Source of the DNA: Ruthenibacterium sp.
Lineage (GTDB): Bacteria; Bacillota; Clostridia; Oscillospirales; Ruminococcaceae
Direction: 5' to 3'
DNA length: 64,000 nt
Assembly: GCA_020025235.1 (NCBI GenBank)
Contig: JAHHSL010000003.1
Location: 1-64,000, forward strand
Shown here: positions 27,285 to 35,711 of the stretch, piece after piece
Numbering within the stretch: the first letter of the stretch is position 1
Layout of the letters: every line of letters begins with the position of its first letter
Made by a program: the position numbers and the translations under genes
The notes under the pieces: generated by a model
The model's database searches: none
What the model was told of the DNA's origin: nothing
Seen by the model: only the letters and a program-made list of their open reading frames with translations

Positions 27285-28115
27285 ATGAGCAGTGAAAACG
27301 GAGCAATGCTTCGATTTTTATACCATACAAAAGCGGGGCGTTTTGTTCTGAAGGCTGCGGCAAGCCGCGGTGTTTCGCGCATGTGCGGCGCCTTTTTGGA
27401 TTCTCCGCTTTCGCGTCCGCTGATTTCTGTTTTTGTCAAAAACTGCGGCATTGATCTTGCCGATTATGAATCCGACGGCTTTTGCTGCTTCAACGATTGC
27501 TTTACCCGCAAAATCAAGCCGGGCAGGCGTCCGCTGCCGCAGCAGGAGGATGCCCTGATGAGCCCGTGCGATGGGCTTTTGAGCATTTGCAAAATCACAG
27601 ACGGTACGGTTCTGCCCATTAAGCAGAGCGAGTACACGATCCCGCAGCTTTTGGGCGGCGCTGCGATCGCGGAAAAATACAAAAACGGGCTGTGCCTTGT
27701 GTTCCGCCTTTGCGTGGATCATTACCACCGGTACAGCTATATTGATAACGGCACCAAGGAAGACAATGTGTTCATCCCGGGCGTGCTGCATACTGTCCGG
27801 CCGATCGCACTGGCGGCGTGCCCTGTTTTTGTGCAGAACTGCCGCGAATACACTGTGATGCATACCGAACATTTCGGTGATGTCACGCAGGTGGAAGTCG
27901 GCGCAATGCTTGTCGGCAAAATCAAAAACCACGATGGCGCAGGCCCGATGCAGCGCGGCGCGGAAAAGGGGATGTTCCTGTATGGGGGCAGCACCGTTGT
28001 TCTGCTTTTGGAAAAAGACCGCGTTGTGCTGGATCGGCAGCTGATGGATGCTGCATCCGGCGGAAACGAAGTACCCGTGCGAATGGGACAGGTGCTCGGC
28101 AGCGCAGCGCAGTAA
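27285..28115 (+). CDS. psd: Phosphatidylserine decarboxylase
   Basis: 276 aa from ATG 27285 with AAGGTG six bases before; a GTG at 27276 is in frame. The FTRKIKPGRRP motif, the catalytic DHYHRYSYID segment, and the self-cleavage site YGGST (LGST type, Ser becomes the pyruvoyl group) are visible. It converts phosphatidylserine to phosphatidylethanolamine at the membrane. It completes a UPF0104-pssA-psd lipid operon. Confidence 0.9.
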   Translation: MSSENGAMLRFLYHTKAGRFVLKAAASRGVSRMCGAFLDSPLSRPLISVFVKNCGIDLADYESDGFCCFNDCFTRKIKPGRRPLPQQEDALMSPCDGLLSICKITDGTVLPIKQSEYTIPQLLGGAAIAEKYKNGLCLVFRLCVDHYHRYSYIDNGTKEDNVFIPGVLHTVRPIALAACPVFVQNCREYTVMHTEHFGDVTQVEVGAMLVGKIKNHDGAGPMQRGAEKGMFLYGGSTVVLLLEKDRVVLDRQLMDAASGGNEVPVRMGQVLGSAAQ

Positions 28116-28234
28116 AGCACCGGCAGGGTGCGGGCTGTATTGGCCCGAAACACAGCCCCGTCATGCGTATAAAAAGAGCGGCTGCGCATTTGGGCGCTCC
28201 CGATAGAAACGGCCGAAAACAAGGAGGTATGGCA

Positions 28235-28321
28235 ATGTACGGTTCTATTTGCAATATGAATCATAATCAGTCCGGTAATGCAGATTTCGACACCGGGCTT
28301 ACATTGCTATACGCGTTTTAA
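28235..28321 (+). CDS. 28-aa peptide ORF with strong SD, unknown
   Basis: AAGGAGGT (28221-28228) is seven bases before ATG 28235; an ATG at 28229 is too close to the SD. The peptide reads MYGSICNMNHNQ, then SGNADFDTGLTLLYAF, and ends at TAA 28319. A terminator follows 23 bp later, so this is a stand-alone short transcript or a leader peptide. GC content is lower than in neighbours. Between psd and this ORF (28116-28220) two short hairpins occur, but no known riboswitch was recognised. Confidence 0.45.
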   Translation: MYGSICNMNHNQSGNADFDTGLTLLYAF

Positions 28322-28344
28322 GATTTGATAGCTTAAAGCAAAAT

Positions 28345-28388
28345 GCAGTGCAGGCTGAACCGAACGGTTTCATCTGCGCTGTTTTTTT
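28345..28388 (+). terminator. Terminator after the 28-aa ORF
   Basis: A 17-bp interrupted stem (28346-28362 with 28365-28381), two-base loop, seven T. Confidence 0.8.
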
Positions 28389-28511
28389 ATACCGGGAAGT
28401 GAGTGATTCCCTGTAAACGCAGCACATAAAAGCAGCAGTCCTTTTCAAACGGCACACTGGACTTCAATCATTTTCACGGTCGATTCCGCATACAGAAAGG
28501 AAGTATTTGTC

Positions 28512-29552
28512 ATGTTAAAACCCCGCGCATTAAAAGCAGGAGACAAGGTTGCCATTGTTTCGTTATCCCGCGGCATGCTTGGTGAAAAGCAGTTTATTCA
28601 TAAATATCAATTGGCAAAACAGCGCATGGAAGAGCTTTATGGCTTGCAGGCAGCGGCTATGCCGAATGCGCTGAAAGGGATCGAATATCTTTACAGGCAT
28701 CCGCAGGCAAGGGCAGAAGATTTTATGGAAGCATTTCGGAACCCGGAAATCAAGGCTGTGTTCAATGCGATCGGCGGCGATGACACGATCCGGCTTTTAC
28801 CTTATATTGATTTTGATGTTCTGCGAAACAATCCCAAGATCTTTACCGGATTTTCGGATACCACGACCAATCACTTCATGCTGCACAAGGCCGGTGTTGT
28901 ATCGTATTACGGCTTATCCGTTATGAATAACTGGGCAGAATATGTGGAGATCAATCCCTACACAAAAAGTGCTGTGGATCATATGCTGTTTCATCCCACC
29001 CCGACATTGGATGTTCCCTGCAGCGATTTTTGCAGCTATGACTGTGACAAGGTTTGGTGGGGCGAGGAATACATGACAGAACGCACTCCCAGACATCCCA
29101 ATTCCGGGTACGAAATTTTACAGGGACACGGCAAAGTGCGCGGAGAACTGCTTGGTGGATGTGTTGATGTGTTTCCGGAGCTGCTGGGCACTTCTTTATG
29201 GCCTTCCAAGGAAGAGTGGAAAGGGAAGATCCTGCTGCTGGAAACCAGCGAAAACAACATGCCGCCGGAAGTCCTTTCCTGGTTCCTGCGTAATTTACAG
29301 GCGCAGGGGATTCTCCACGTCCTGAACGGCATCATCGTAGGCAAGCCCGCATTTCAGGAGGGCGAAGCATATAAAGAAATCTATCGACAGGTTGTCGGGT
29401 TTGAGGCAGACCTGCCGGAGCTGCCGATCCTTTGGAATGTGAATGTCGGCCATGCGTATCCCATTGGATTGTTTGCACTGGGTCTGACTTATGAAATCGA
29501 CTGCGAAGCAAAAACGCTGCGGCTGTTAGAACCCGCCACGGCTGCTGAATAG
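28512..29552 (+). CDS. S66-family peptidase, LD-carboxypeptidase/MccF-like
   Basis: 346 aa. N-terminal KAGDKVAIVSLSRG is typical. GGDDTIRLLPYID and FTGFSDTTTNHFMLHKAG contain the nucleophile-Ser region, and the C-terminal half has the Glu and His parts (LLETSENNMPPE, VGHAYPIG). S66 enzymes either trim the muropeptide tetrapeptide or, as MccF, hydrolyse microcin C-like aminoacyl adenylates. Length and the NNMPPE segment lean to the MccF branch. Lower GC and different codon use from its neighbours hint at transfer. The SD AGAAAGGAAG is upstream. Confidence 0.85.
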   Translation: MLKPRALKAGDKVAIVSLSRGMLGEKQFIHKYQLAKQRMEELYGLQAAAMPNALKGIEYLYRHPQARAEDFMEAFRNPEIKAVFNAIGGDDTIRLLPYIDFDVLRNNPKIFTGFSDTTTNHFMLHKAGVVSYYGLSVMNNWAEYVEINPYTKSAVDHMLFHPTPTLDVPCSDFCSYDCDKVWWGEEYMTERTPRHPNSGYEILQGHGKVRGELLGGCVDVFPELLGTSLWPSKEEWKGKILLLETSENNMPPEVLSWFLRNLQAQGILHVLNGIIVGKPAFQEGEAYKEIYRQVVGFEADLPELPILWNVNVGHAYPIGLFALGLTYEIDCEAKTLRLLEPATAAE

Positions 29553-29740
29553 ATCCGGATTGCCCGAATAGACGGAAAGGCATAGAGCTATCAAAGGGTG
29601 TTCGGCGAAAAATAAAGATGTTCCGAACAGAGAAAGGCTGTACGGCGTCAGTATCAGCGCCGCCGCTTTTCACGGGTGCGGCTGTGGGCGTCTTGCTGTA
29701 TGCCGGAAAACACCAAAGCGGATTTCCGCCGCAAATAAGA

Positions 29741-29777
29741 AACAGGCTTCGGCTGCCGTGCAGCCGAAGCCTGTTTT
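29741..29777. terminator. Bidirectional terminator
   Basis: A 16-bp stem (AACAGGCTTCGGCTGC and complement) with a three-base loop, between the S66 gene and the convergent TraX gene. Confidence 0.85.
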
Positions 29778-29823
29778 GCTGAAACTTGTTTTTTGCCCAA
29801 GGGTGGTGCCAAAGCGGAAATGC

Positions 29824-30570
29824 TTACCCTATAATGAAGCCGCGCAGGAAGAAAAGCACCAGCAGGTGAACCGGATAAAATGCATAGGAACAATACTGGA
29901 TGGCCTTATTGTGCAGACCCTGCTTTCCGTTATAAAGCCAGATCGGGATGAGCGCAAACACGGCAAACGCCTGCTGCGGGATTTCAAACAAGTGGCCGAA
30001 AAGTGCGAAATTGTACGTCATGCCCTCCATCCACACGGCATGGATCAGGATCATGCCGATCAGCTCGCCCACCCAGCCGCAGGGCACATTGCGGAAGAAA
30101 TAGAACAGGAACACCGTCAAAACGCCGTAGCCGCCGTAATCACACATCGTCAGCGAACCGGCGATAAAGCCCAGCAGTACGCTGCACAGAGCCGTCAGCA
30201 CAAAGACAGCGGTGCCTTTTTCCTTTGCACGATCCATAAGGCGAAGAAAGCAAAGCGCGATGCAGAAGGTGAACAGTACGTTCTGGTGGAACGGATAAAT
30301 GACATGCGAGCCCATGATCAGGTTGAACGGGATTTCCGAAAGAAGTGCAAAAAGGAAAAGCCGCCCGATGTACTTTTTAAAATTGTGGGTATGGAAATAT
30401 CCTTCAACGATCTGAAACGCAAAAATCGGGAACGCCAATCGTCCGATATTCGTCATCCACTGGCTGCCGCTGATAACCGTTGCCCACATATGGTCGCACA
30501 GCATCAGCGCCATGGCGATGACTTTCAGTTCAAAAGCGTCGATAAATTTCAGTTTCTTGAGTTTCTGCAT
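29824..30570 (-). CDS. TraX-family membrane protein
   Basis: 248 aa with about eight membrane helices. TraX landmarks are MLCDHMWA near the N-terminus, NIGRLAFPIFAFQIVEGYFHT, and LFLFALLSEIPFNL. In F plasmids TraX acetylates pilin; chromosomal homologues in Firmicutes are acyltransferase-like proteins of unknown target. No conjugation genes are nearby, so the link to transfer is only by name. Monocistronic. Confidence 0.85.
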   Translation of the reverse strand: MQKLKKLKFIDAFELKVIAMALMLCDHMWATVISGSQWMTNIGRLAFPIFAFQIVEGYFHTHNFKKYIGRLFLFALLSEIPFNLIMGSHVIYPFHQNVLFTFCIALCFLRLMDRAKEKGTAVFVLTALCSVLLGFIAGSLTMCDYGGYGVLTVFLFYFFRNVPCGWVGELIGMILIHAVWMEGMTYNFALFGHLFEIPQQAFAVFALIPIWLYNGKQGLHNKAIQYCSYAFYPVHLLVLFFLRGFIIG

Positions 30571-30651
30571 AAAAAGCCTCGCTTTCCTCTGTTTTGGTTT
30601 TTCCCATTATAACAGCCTTCGGCATGTTTTGCAAAAAAAAAATTTGCAGCC

Positions 30652-30681
30652 TTGACAAAAGCTGCAGTATGCGCCTATAAT
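30652..30681 (+). promoter_or_regulatory. SigA-type promoter of the padR operon
   Basis: TTGACA (30652-30657), 18-bp spacer, TATAAT (30676-30681). Confidence 0.78.
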
Positions 30682-30692
30682 ATCGTTAGATG

Positions 30693-30709
30693 ATATCATA
30701 TTATGATAT
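30693..30709. promoter_or_regulatory. Probable PadR operator
   Basis: Inverted repeat ATATCATA/TATGATAT with a 1-bp centre, placed just downstream of the -10. PadR-type regulators often bind such AT-rich dyads, and autorepression is likely. Confidence 0.6.
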
Positions 30710-30730
30710 TGCGGAAAGGCGGTGGATAAA

Positions 30731-31051
30731 ATGCCGAAACGGGCAATGGACGGCCTGACGGAAAGCATGTTTTATGTGCTTATGGCATTCTGTTCCGGGC
30801 CGATGTGCGGCATTGACGCGGCAGAATATATCGAAGAACATTCGCACGGGCGAATGAAGATCGGCCCGGCAACGCTTTATACGATTCTGGCAAAGTTTGA
30901 AAAGGAAGGCTATATCCGGGAAATCGAAGTGGACGGACGCAAACGAACCTATGAAATCACAGGCAAAGGCGCAAAGGCGTATGAAGAGGAGCTTTGCCGT
31001 CTGCGTGCCTGTCTTGCCGATGCGCAAAATGCGCGGGAGGTGTCAAGATGA
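30731..31051 (+). CDS. PadR-family transcriptional regulator
   Basis: 106 aa from ATG 30731 (GGCGGTGG upstream); a GTG at 30722 is in frame. Winged-helix landmarks are LTESMFYVLMAF, GIDAAEYIEE, the IGPATLYTILAKFEKEGYI recognition helix and a GRKRTYEITGKG wing. Its stop overlaps the next ATG (ATGA), so it is coupled to the DUF2812 gene. PadR-DUF2812 pairs are common in Firmicutes and resemble repressor plus membrane sensor modules. Confidence 0.88.
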   Translation: MPKRAMDGLTESMFYVLMAFCSGPMCGIDAAEYIEEHSHGRMKIGPATLYTILAKFEKEGYIREIEVDGRKRTYEITGKGAKAYEEELCRLRACLADAQNAREVSR

Positions 31052-32322
31052 AACATTCGCAGGAAACGAACAAGCGCCGGATCCACCGTCTTGCGCCGTG
31101 CCCCTCGTATGATGTGGAGGGGCTGGAAAGCTGGCTTTCTGAAATGGCGCAAAAGGGCTGGATGCTGGAACAGGACGGGATTTTGCTCGGCTTTTTCACC
31201 TTTTCGGCATGCAGGCCGCAGAAGATGCGCTACCGTCTGGATGCCGCGCAAAAGCAGCCGAGCCTATGGGCAGAGGACGATGGAAGGCCGCGGCCGGAAG
31301 AGCTGGAGCTGAACGAAGCATACGATTGGGAATATGTCGATCATTACGGGGATTTTTACATTTACCGTTCTGCATCGGCTGATACGCGGGAGATGCACAC
31401 CGACCCCGAACTGCATGCGATGACGCTGAATGCGGTAAAAAGCAGAAGGCGGGTGGCGCTGTTCCAGACATTCTTTTTCCTGGTTTTGTATCCGGTTTTG
31501 CTCTGGTGGCCGCGCCGTATTTCGGTGATCCATTTTGTTCTGGGCTGCAGCACATGGCTTGCACTCTGCTTTTTGCTGCTGGCGCTGCTGATCGTCGTCG
31601 GCGCGCTCCGGGAGCTGGCGGCGCTTTCCCGCTATCAGAAAAAGCTGCGCGGGCAGCCGGTGCGTGAAAAGCAAACCGATACGGCAAAGCGGGCGGTGCG
31701 GCGCTATGCTGTGCTGGCAGTGGAGATCGTGCTGACAGCTGCGGCTGTTTTCGGCGGCGCCCATAGGTGGTATGCTTCCGCCATGGGGGAAAATCAGATC
31801 CCGCTGCGCGAATATGAGGGTGCGGCACCGTTTGCAACGCTTGCGGATTTTGCCGGCCCCATGGCGCAGGATTACCGCCCGGCCATGGAAAATGTGCAGG
31901 TGTACGGGAATGGCTTCAACACGGTGGAGCTTTCCCATGACCCGCTTGCACCGCGCATGATCGAATGGCGCGAGCGTGCCGATATAACGCAGCAGGACGG
32001 CACCGTGCTGAGCGGCATCTATACCGTGCACTATTATGAAATGCGCACGCAATGGCTTGCCGAACGGTTGGTAAAGGGGATCGGCAGCGAAAAACGGCAT
32101 GAAAAAGGCTTTGCGGAAAAACCCGCGCCGGATATTGACGCGCAGGACGTTATGGCGTATGAGCTTTATTCGGAACAGCTGCTGTTCCGCAAAGGAAACA
32201 TCGTGGTGCACGCGGAAATGGTCCGCATGTACGAACCGGAAACGGAAAAGGACGAAAGCTGGATGCATATTCTTGCCGAAAGCATAAACGCCGCGGCGCA
32301 GGAAAAAGAACACGGCGGGTGA
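31048..32322 (+). CDS. DUF2812 membrane protein
   Basis: 424 aa from ATG 31048, with GGGAGG upstream and a four-base overlap with padR. Residues about 15-60 carry the DUF2812 core (YDVEGLESWLSEMAQKGWMLE). Hydrophobic helices occur at about 137-155, 165-190 and 220-240, and the C-terminal 180 residues are probably extracytoplasmic. The function of the family is not known; its constant pairing with PadR suggests a stress-induced membrane effector or a signal input. Confidence 0.82.
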   Translation: MKHSQETNKRRIHRLAPCPSYDVEGLESWLSEMAQKGWMLEQDGILLGFFTFSACRPQKMRYRLDAAQKQPSLWAEDDGRPRPEELELNEAYDWEYVDHYGDFYIYRSASADTREMHTDPELHAMTLNAVKSRRRVALFQTFFFLVLYPVLLWWPRRISVIHFVLGCSTWLALCFLLLALLIVVGALRELAALSRYQKKLRGQPVREKQTDTAKRAVRRYAVLAVEIVLTAAAVFGGAHRWYASAMGENQIPLREYEGAAPFATLADFAGPMAQDYRPAMENVQVYGNGFNTVELSHDPLAPRMIEWRERADITQQDGTVLSGIYTVHYYEMRTQWLAERLVKGIGSEKRHEKGFAEKPAPDIDAQDVMAYELYSEQLLFRKGNIVVHAEMVRMYEPETEKDESWMHILAESINAAAQEKEHGG

Positions 32323-32362
32323 TGCGCTGTACGGCGCACGGCAAAAGGAAACGGAGGAAAAT

Positions 32363-32749
32363 ATGACAGAAGTGGTGGCGGCACTGATCCGCGAAGGAGA
32401 TCGGTTCATGATCTGCCGGCGTCCGGCGCATAAGGCGCGCGGGCTTTTATGGGAATTTGTCGGCGGCAAGGTGGAACCGGGCGAGACAAAGCAGCAGGCG
32501 CTCCGGCGTGAATGTCAGGAAGAACTGGCGGTCACGGTTCGGGTGGAGGAGGAATTTGCGCAGGTGACGCACACTTACCCGGATCTTACGGTGCATCTGA
32601 CGCTGTTCTGGGCTTCGATCGAAGCCGGAACGCCGCAGAAGCTGGAACACGAGGATATCCGCTGGATCACGGCAGGGGAAATCGATCAGTACGAGTTCTG
32701 CCCCGCCGATCTGGAAATCCTGGAAAAAATCAAAGCATATCATGGGTGA
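32363..32749 (+). CDS. Nudix hydrolase, MutT-like (8-oxo-dGTP diphosphatase type)
   Basis: 128 aa. The Nudix box is GGKVEPGETKQQALRREC followed by QEEL, with the REXXEE core intact; the last Gly of the consensus is Ala. MutT-type N-terminal VVAALIREGDRFMICRRP supports a nucleotide-pool sanitising role. It follows DUF2812 by 40 bp and is closed by the terminator at 32758. Confidence 0.88.
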   Translation: MTEVVAALIREGDRFMICRRPAHKARGLLWEFVGGKVEPGETKQQALRRECQEELAVTVRVEEEFAQVTHTYPDLTVHLTLFWASIEAGTPQKLEHEDIRWITAGEIDQYEFCPADLEILEKIKAYHG

Positions 32750-32757
32750 ACAAAGGG

Positions 32758-32788
32758 AACGGAGCGGACAAACGCTCCGTTCTTTTTT
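32758..32788 (+). terminator. Terminator of padR-nudix operon
   Basis: Stem AACGGAGCG/CGCTCCGTT, six-base loop, then CTTTTTT. Confidence 0.88.
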
Positions 32789-32869
32789 AGTTCAAAGAGT
32801 GCGCCAGGATCTGCACCGGAAGACGCCTGCTTTGGTGGGCGGCACACGCGGCAAAAGAGCAGATTTCTG

Positions 32870-32899
32870 TCGACTTTTTTGTGTATTTTATGCTATACT
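32870..32899 (+). promoter_or_regulatory. Candidate promoter of the GTPase-Rae1 fusion gene
   Basis: TCGACT (32870-32875), 18-bp spacer, TATACT (32894-32899). The leader is only about 30 nt. Confidence 0.5.
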
Positions 32900-32918
32900 G
32901 AAAGAAAACGGCAGTATC

Positions 32919-32932
32919 AGGAGGGGACTCCT
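32919..32932 (+). promoter_or_regulatory. SD region inside a short hairpin
   Basis: The SD AGGAG (32919-32923) can pair with CTCCT (32928-32932), loop GGGA, followed by six T before ATG 32938. It may be an accidental or regulatory sequestration of the ribosome site. Confidence 0.35.
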
Positions 32933-32937
32933 TTTTT

Positions 32938-35550
32938 ATGGAGCAGACAAGCAAAACACCGCTGAACGTGGGCCTTTTGGCACATGTGGACGCAGGGAAA
33001 ACAACCTTGTCGGAAGCGATGCTCTACTGCGGCGGAATACTGCGCCGGCAGGGCAGAGTGGATCACGGCAATGCATATCTTGACACCGATGCCATGGAAC
33101 GGGAACGCGGCATCACCATTTTTTCAAAGCAGGCGGTGCTGCCGCTGGGGCAGTTTGCGCTGACGCTTCTGGATACCCCGGGGCATGTGGATTTTTCCGG
33201 TGAAATGGAGCGCACCCTGCAGGTCATCGACTACGCGATCCTTGTCATCAGCGGAACAGACGGCGTGCAGAGCCATACGCTTACGGTATGGAAGCTGCTC
33301 GAACGGTATCAGATCCCGACCTTTTTGTTCATCAATAAAATGGATCTTGCGGGTGCAGACAAAAACGCAGTGCTGCAGCAGCTGCAGAAATCGCTCAGCG
33401 ACGCCTGCCTTGATTTCACGCAGGAGGATGAGGCGCTGTGGGAGGCAATCGCAGTGCAGGACGAAGTGCTGACGGAAGCGTACCTTGAAAACGGAACGCT
33501 TACCACACAGGAAATCGCCGGTGCGGTGGCGCAGCGAAAGGTCTTTCCATGTCTGTTCGGCGCGGCACTGAAAACACAGGGTGTGCAGGAACTTTTGGAT
33601 GTGTTCGGCCGCTATGCCCGCTGCCCGCAGTATCCGGGGCAGTTCGGCGCACGCGTATATAAAATCGCACGCGATGCACAGGGCGCGCGCCTGACGTATC
33701 TGAAAGTGACCGGCGGCACGCTGAAAGTCAAGGACGTCCTGAAAGGAACGGATGAAAACGGGCAGGAATGGCAGGAAAAGATCGACCAGATCCGCATTTA
33801 TTCCGGTGCGCGCTTTACCGCCGCCGAACAGGTGTGTGCGGGGACGGTGTGCGCGGTGACGGGGCTTTCCAAAACCCGTCTCGGGCAGGGGCTGGGCAGA
33901 GAAAAACAGGCGCAGGACGCAGTGCTGCAGCCGGTGATGAGCTGTGAAGTGCGCCTGCCGGAAGGGTGCGATGCGCACCGGGCACTGCAGGATTTCCGCC
34001 AGCTGGAAGAAGAGGAGCCGCAGCTGCATATCGTGTGGGACGAGCGGCTGCAGGTCATCCGTCTGCAGATGATGGGCGAAGTGCAGCTGGATGTCATCAA
34101 GCGCATGATCCTCGAGCGCTTTGGCATTTCCGTGGGCTTTGCACCCGGAAAAATCGTATATAAGGAAACGATCGCAGCACCGGCGGTGGGCATCGGGCAT
34201 TTTGAACCGCTGCGCCATTATGCCGAGGTGCACCTTCTTCTGCAGCCGCTTGCAAGGGGAAGCGGGCTTCGGTTTGAAACCGCGTGCAGCGAGGACGTGC
34301 TGGATAAAAACTGGCAGCGGCTGATCCTGACGCACCTTGCCGAACGCACGCATCCGGGCGTGCTGACGGGCAGCCCGATCACGGATATGAAAATTACGCT
34401 TGTTGCGGGGCGCGCCCACATCAAGCATACCGAAGGCGGGGATTTCCGTCAGGCGACGTACCGCGCGGTGCGTCAGGGGCTGATGCAGGCGCAGAGCATC
34501 CTGCTGGAGCCGTGGTATTCGTTCCGCATCGAAGTGCCGCCCGAGCAGATCGGCCGCGTGATCGCGGATGTGCAGCGCATGGGCGGCAGCTTTGCCCCGC
34601 CGCAGAGCACGCCGGACACAGCGGTGCTGGAAGGGCGCGCGCCGGTTTCGGAAATGCGGGGATATCCTGCCGAGCTGACGGGCTTTTCCCGCGGGAAAGG
34701 GAAAATCAGCTGCACGCTTTCCGGCTATGAGCCGTGCCATGAAACAGCGGATGTGGTGGATGCGATCGGCTATGACGCCGAACGCGATACCGAAAATCCG
34801 GCGGATTCCGTCTTTTGCGCGCACGGTTCGGGCTTTATCGTCCCGTGGGCGCAGGTGCCGGAATACGCCCATGTGCAAAGCGGCGTCGTACCGGAGCCGG
34901 AAGAGGATACACGCGCGTTCGAGCCGATCCGCCCTGCGCCGTCGCCCTGTGTGCAAAAGGGGGATTCTCTGGCAGAGGAAGCGGAGCTTGCCGCCATTTT
35001 TGAACGCACCTACGGGCCTTCCAAACGCAGGGAGCTGTTCCGTACAGCGCCGCAGCCGCAGAAGGAATATGTGTATGAGCCTTCCGGGCCGGAATATCTG
35101 CTGGTGGACGGGTACAACATCATTTTCGCGTGGGACGAGCTGCGGGAGCTGGGACGGGAAAATATTGATGCGGCGCGAACCGCGCTGGCCGATATCCTGT
35201 GCAACTACCAGGGCTTTCACAAATGCCAGGTGATTTTGGTATTTGACGCCTATAAGGTAAAGCACGGCGCGGGGGATGTTGCAAAATACAATAATATTTT
35301 TATCGTATATACAAAAGAAGCGGAAACGGCCGATATGTATATTGAAAAAACAACGTATCAGCTGGCGAAAAAACGCAGGGTGCGCGTTGCTACTTCGGAC
35401 GGAGCCGAACAGATGATCATTCTCGGGCACGGGGCAATGCGCGTTTCGGCGTCGATGTTTCATCAGGAGGTGGAACAGGTGACGCGGGAGATCCGCGCGC
35501 TGATCGAAGAGAGCAATCGGCGCAATGAACGGTTCATGAAGTCAAAATAA
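32938..35550 (+). CDS. TetM-like translational GTPase fused to a Rae1/YacP NYN nuclease domain
   Basis: 870 aa. Residues 1-640 follow the ribosomal-protection/EF-G plan: G1 AHVDAGKT (15-22), RERGIT, G3 DTPGHVDF (79-86), G4 NKMD (133-136), then beta-barrel and domains III-V. Residues about 645-715 are an acidic Pro-rich linker. Residues about 718-870 are a complete NYN/PIN-like domain of the YacP type: LLVDGYNIIFAW (Asp724), VILVFDAYKV (Asp770), KEAETAD and ATSDGAEQ (Asp821). B. subtilis Rae1 is a ribosome-bound endoribonuclease that cleaves mRNA in the A site. The fusion suggests GTPase-directed delivery of the nuclease to ribosomes. It is probably not a tetracycline-resistance gene. Confidence 0.85.
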   Translation: MEQTSKTPLNVGLLAHVDAGKTTLSEAMLYCGGILRRQGRVDHGNAYLDTDAMERERGITIFSKQAVLPLGQFALTLLDTPGHVDFSGEMERTLQVIDYAILVISGTDGVQSHTLTVWKLLERYQIPTFLFINKMDLAGADKNAVLQQLQKSLSDACLDFTQEDEALWEAIAVQDEVLTEAYLENGTLTTQEIAGAVAQRKVFPCLFGAALKTQGVQELLDVFGRYARCPQYPGQFGARVYKIARDAQGARLTYLKVTGGTLKVKDVLKGTDENGQEWQEKIDQIRIYSGARFTAAEQVCAGTVCAVTGLSKTRLGQGLGREKQAQDAVLQPVMSCEVRLPEGCDAHRALQDFRQLEEEEPQLHIVWDERLQVIRLQMMGEVQLDVIKRMILERFGISVGFAPGKIVYKETIAAPAVGIGHFEPLRHYAEVHLLLQPLARGSGLRFETACSEDVLDKNWQRLILTHLAERTHPGVLTGSPITDMKITLVAGRAHIKHTEGGDFRQATYRAVRQGLMQAQSILLEPWYSFRIEVPPEQIGRVIADVQRMGGSFAPPQSTPDTAVLEGRAPVSEMRGYPAELTGFSRGKGKISCTLSGYEPCHETADVVDAIGYDAERDTENPADSVFCAHGSGFIVPWAQVPEYAHVQSGVVPEPEEDTRAFEPIRPAPSPCVQKGDSLAEEAELAAIFERTYGPSKRRELFRTAPQPQKEYVYEPSGPEYLLVDGYNIIFAWDELRELGRENIDAARTALADILCNYQGFHKCQVILVFDAYKVKHGAGDVAKYNNIFIVYTKEAETADMYIEKTTYQLAKKRRVRVATSDGAEQMIILGHGAMRVSASMFHQEVEQVTREIRALIEESNRRNERFMKSK

Positions 35551-35711
35551 CAGAAAAAAACGAAAAATACAGCTTGCCGCAGATAGTTTGTGGTAAAATG
35601 GAAGTGATCCGATTTGCATTTGAAAGAAAACATCGTACAGGAATGCAGAAAACAGACGGGCAGCCTTTTTAAGCACCACGGTGCCGGCTAAGTCTGGGAA
35701 AAGAGGGAACG

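Noticed and set aside
28116..28234. Riboswitch-like hairpins before the 28-aa ORF
   Set aside because: Two short stems, but no match to a known riboswitch core; left as unassigned.
28235..29552. Complete microcin C-like biosynthesis cluster
   Set aside because: No MccB adenylating enzyme or exporter is present; only a tiny ORF and an S66 peptidase.
29824..30570. Part of a conjugative element because of the TraX name
   Set aside because: No relaxase, coupling protein, integrase or att-like repeat is found near it.
33124..35463. A 779-codon minus-strand open frame
   Set aside because: Antisense to the GTPase-Rae1 gene, low-complexity His/Arg-rich product.
32938..35550. True tetracycline resistance gene
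   Set aside because: The NYN fusion, chromosomal setting and lack of mobile flanks argue for a housekeeping or stress factor; resistance was not claimed.
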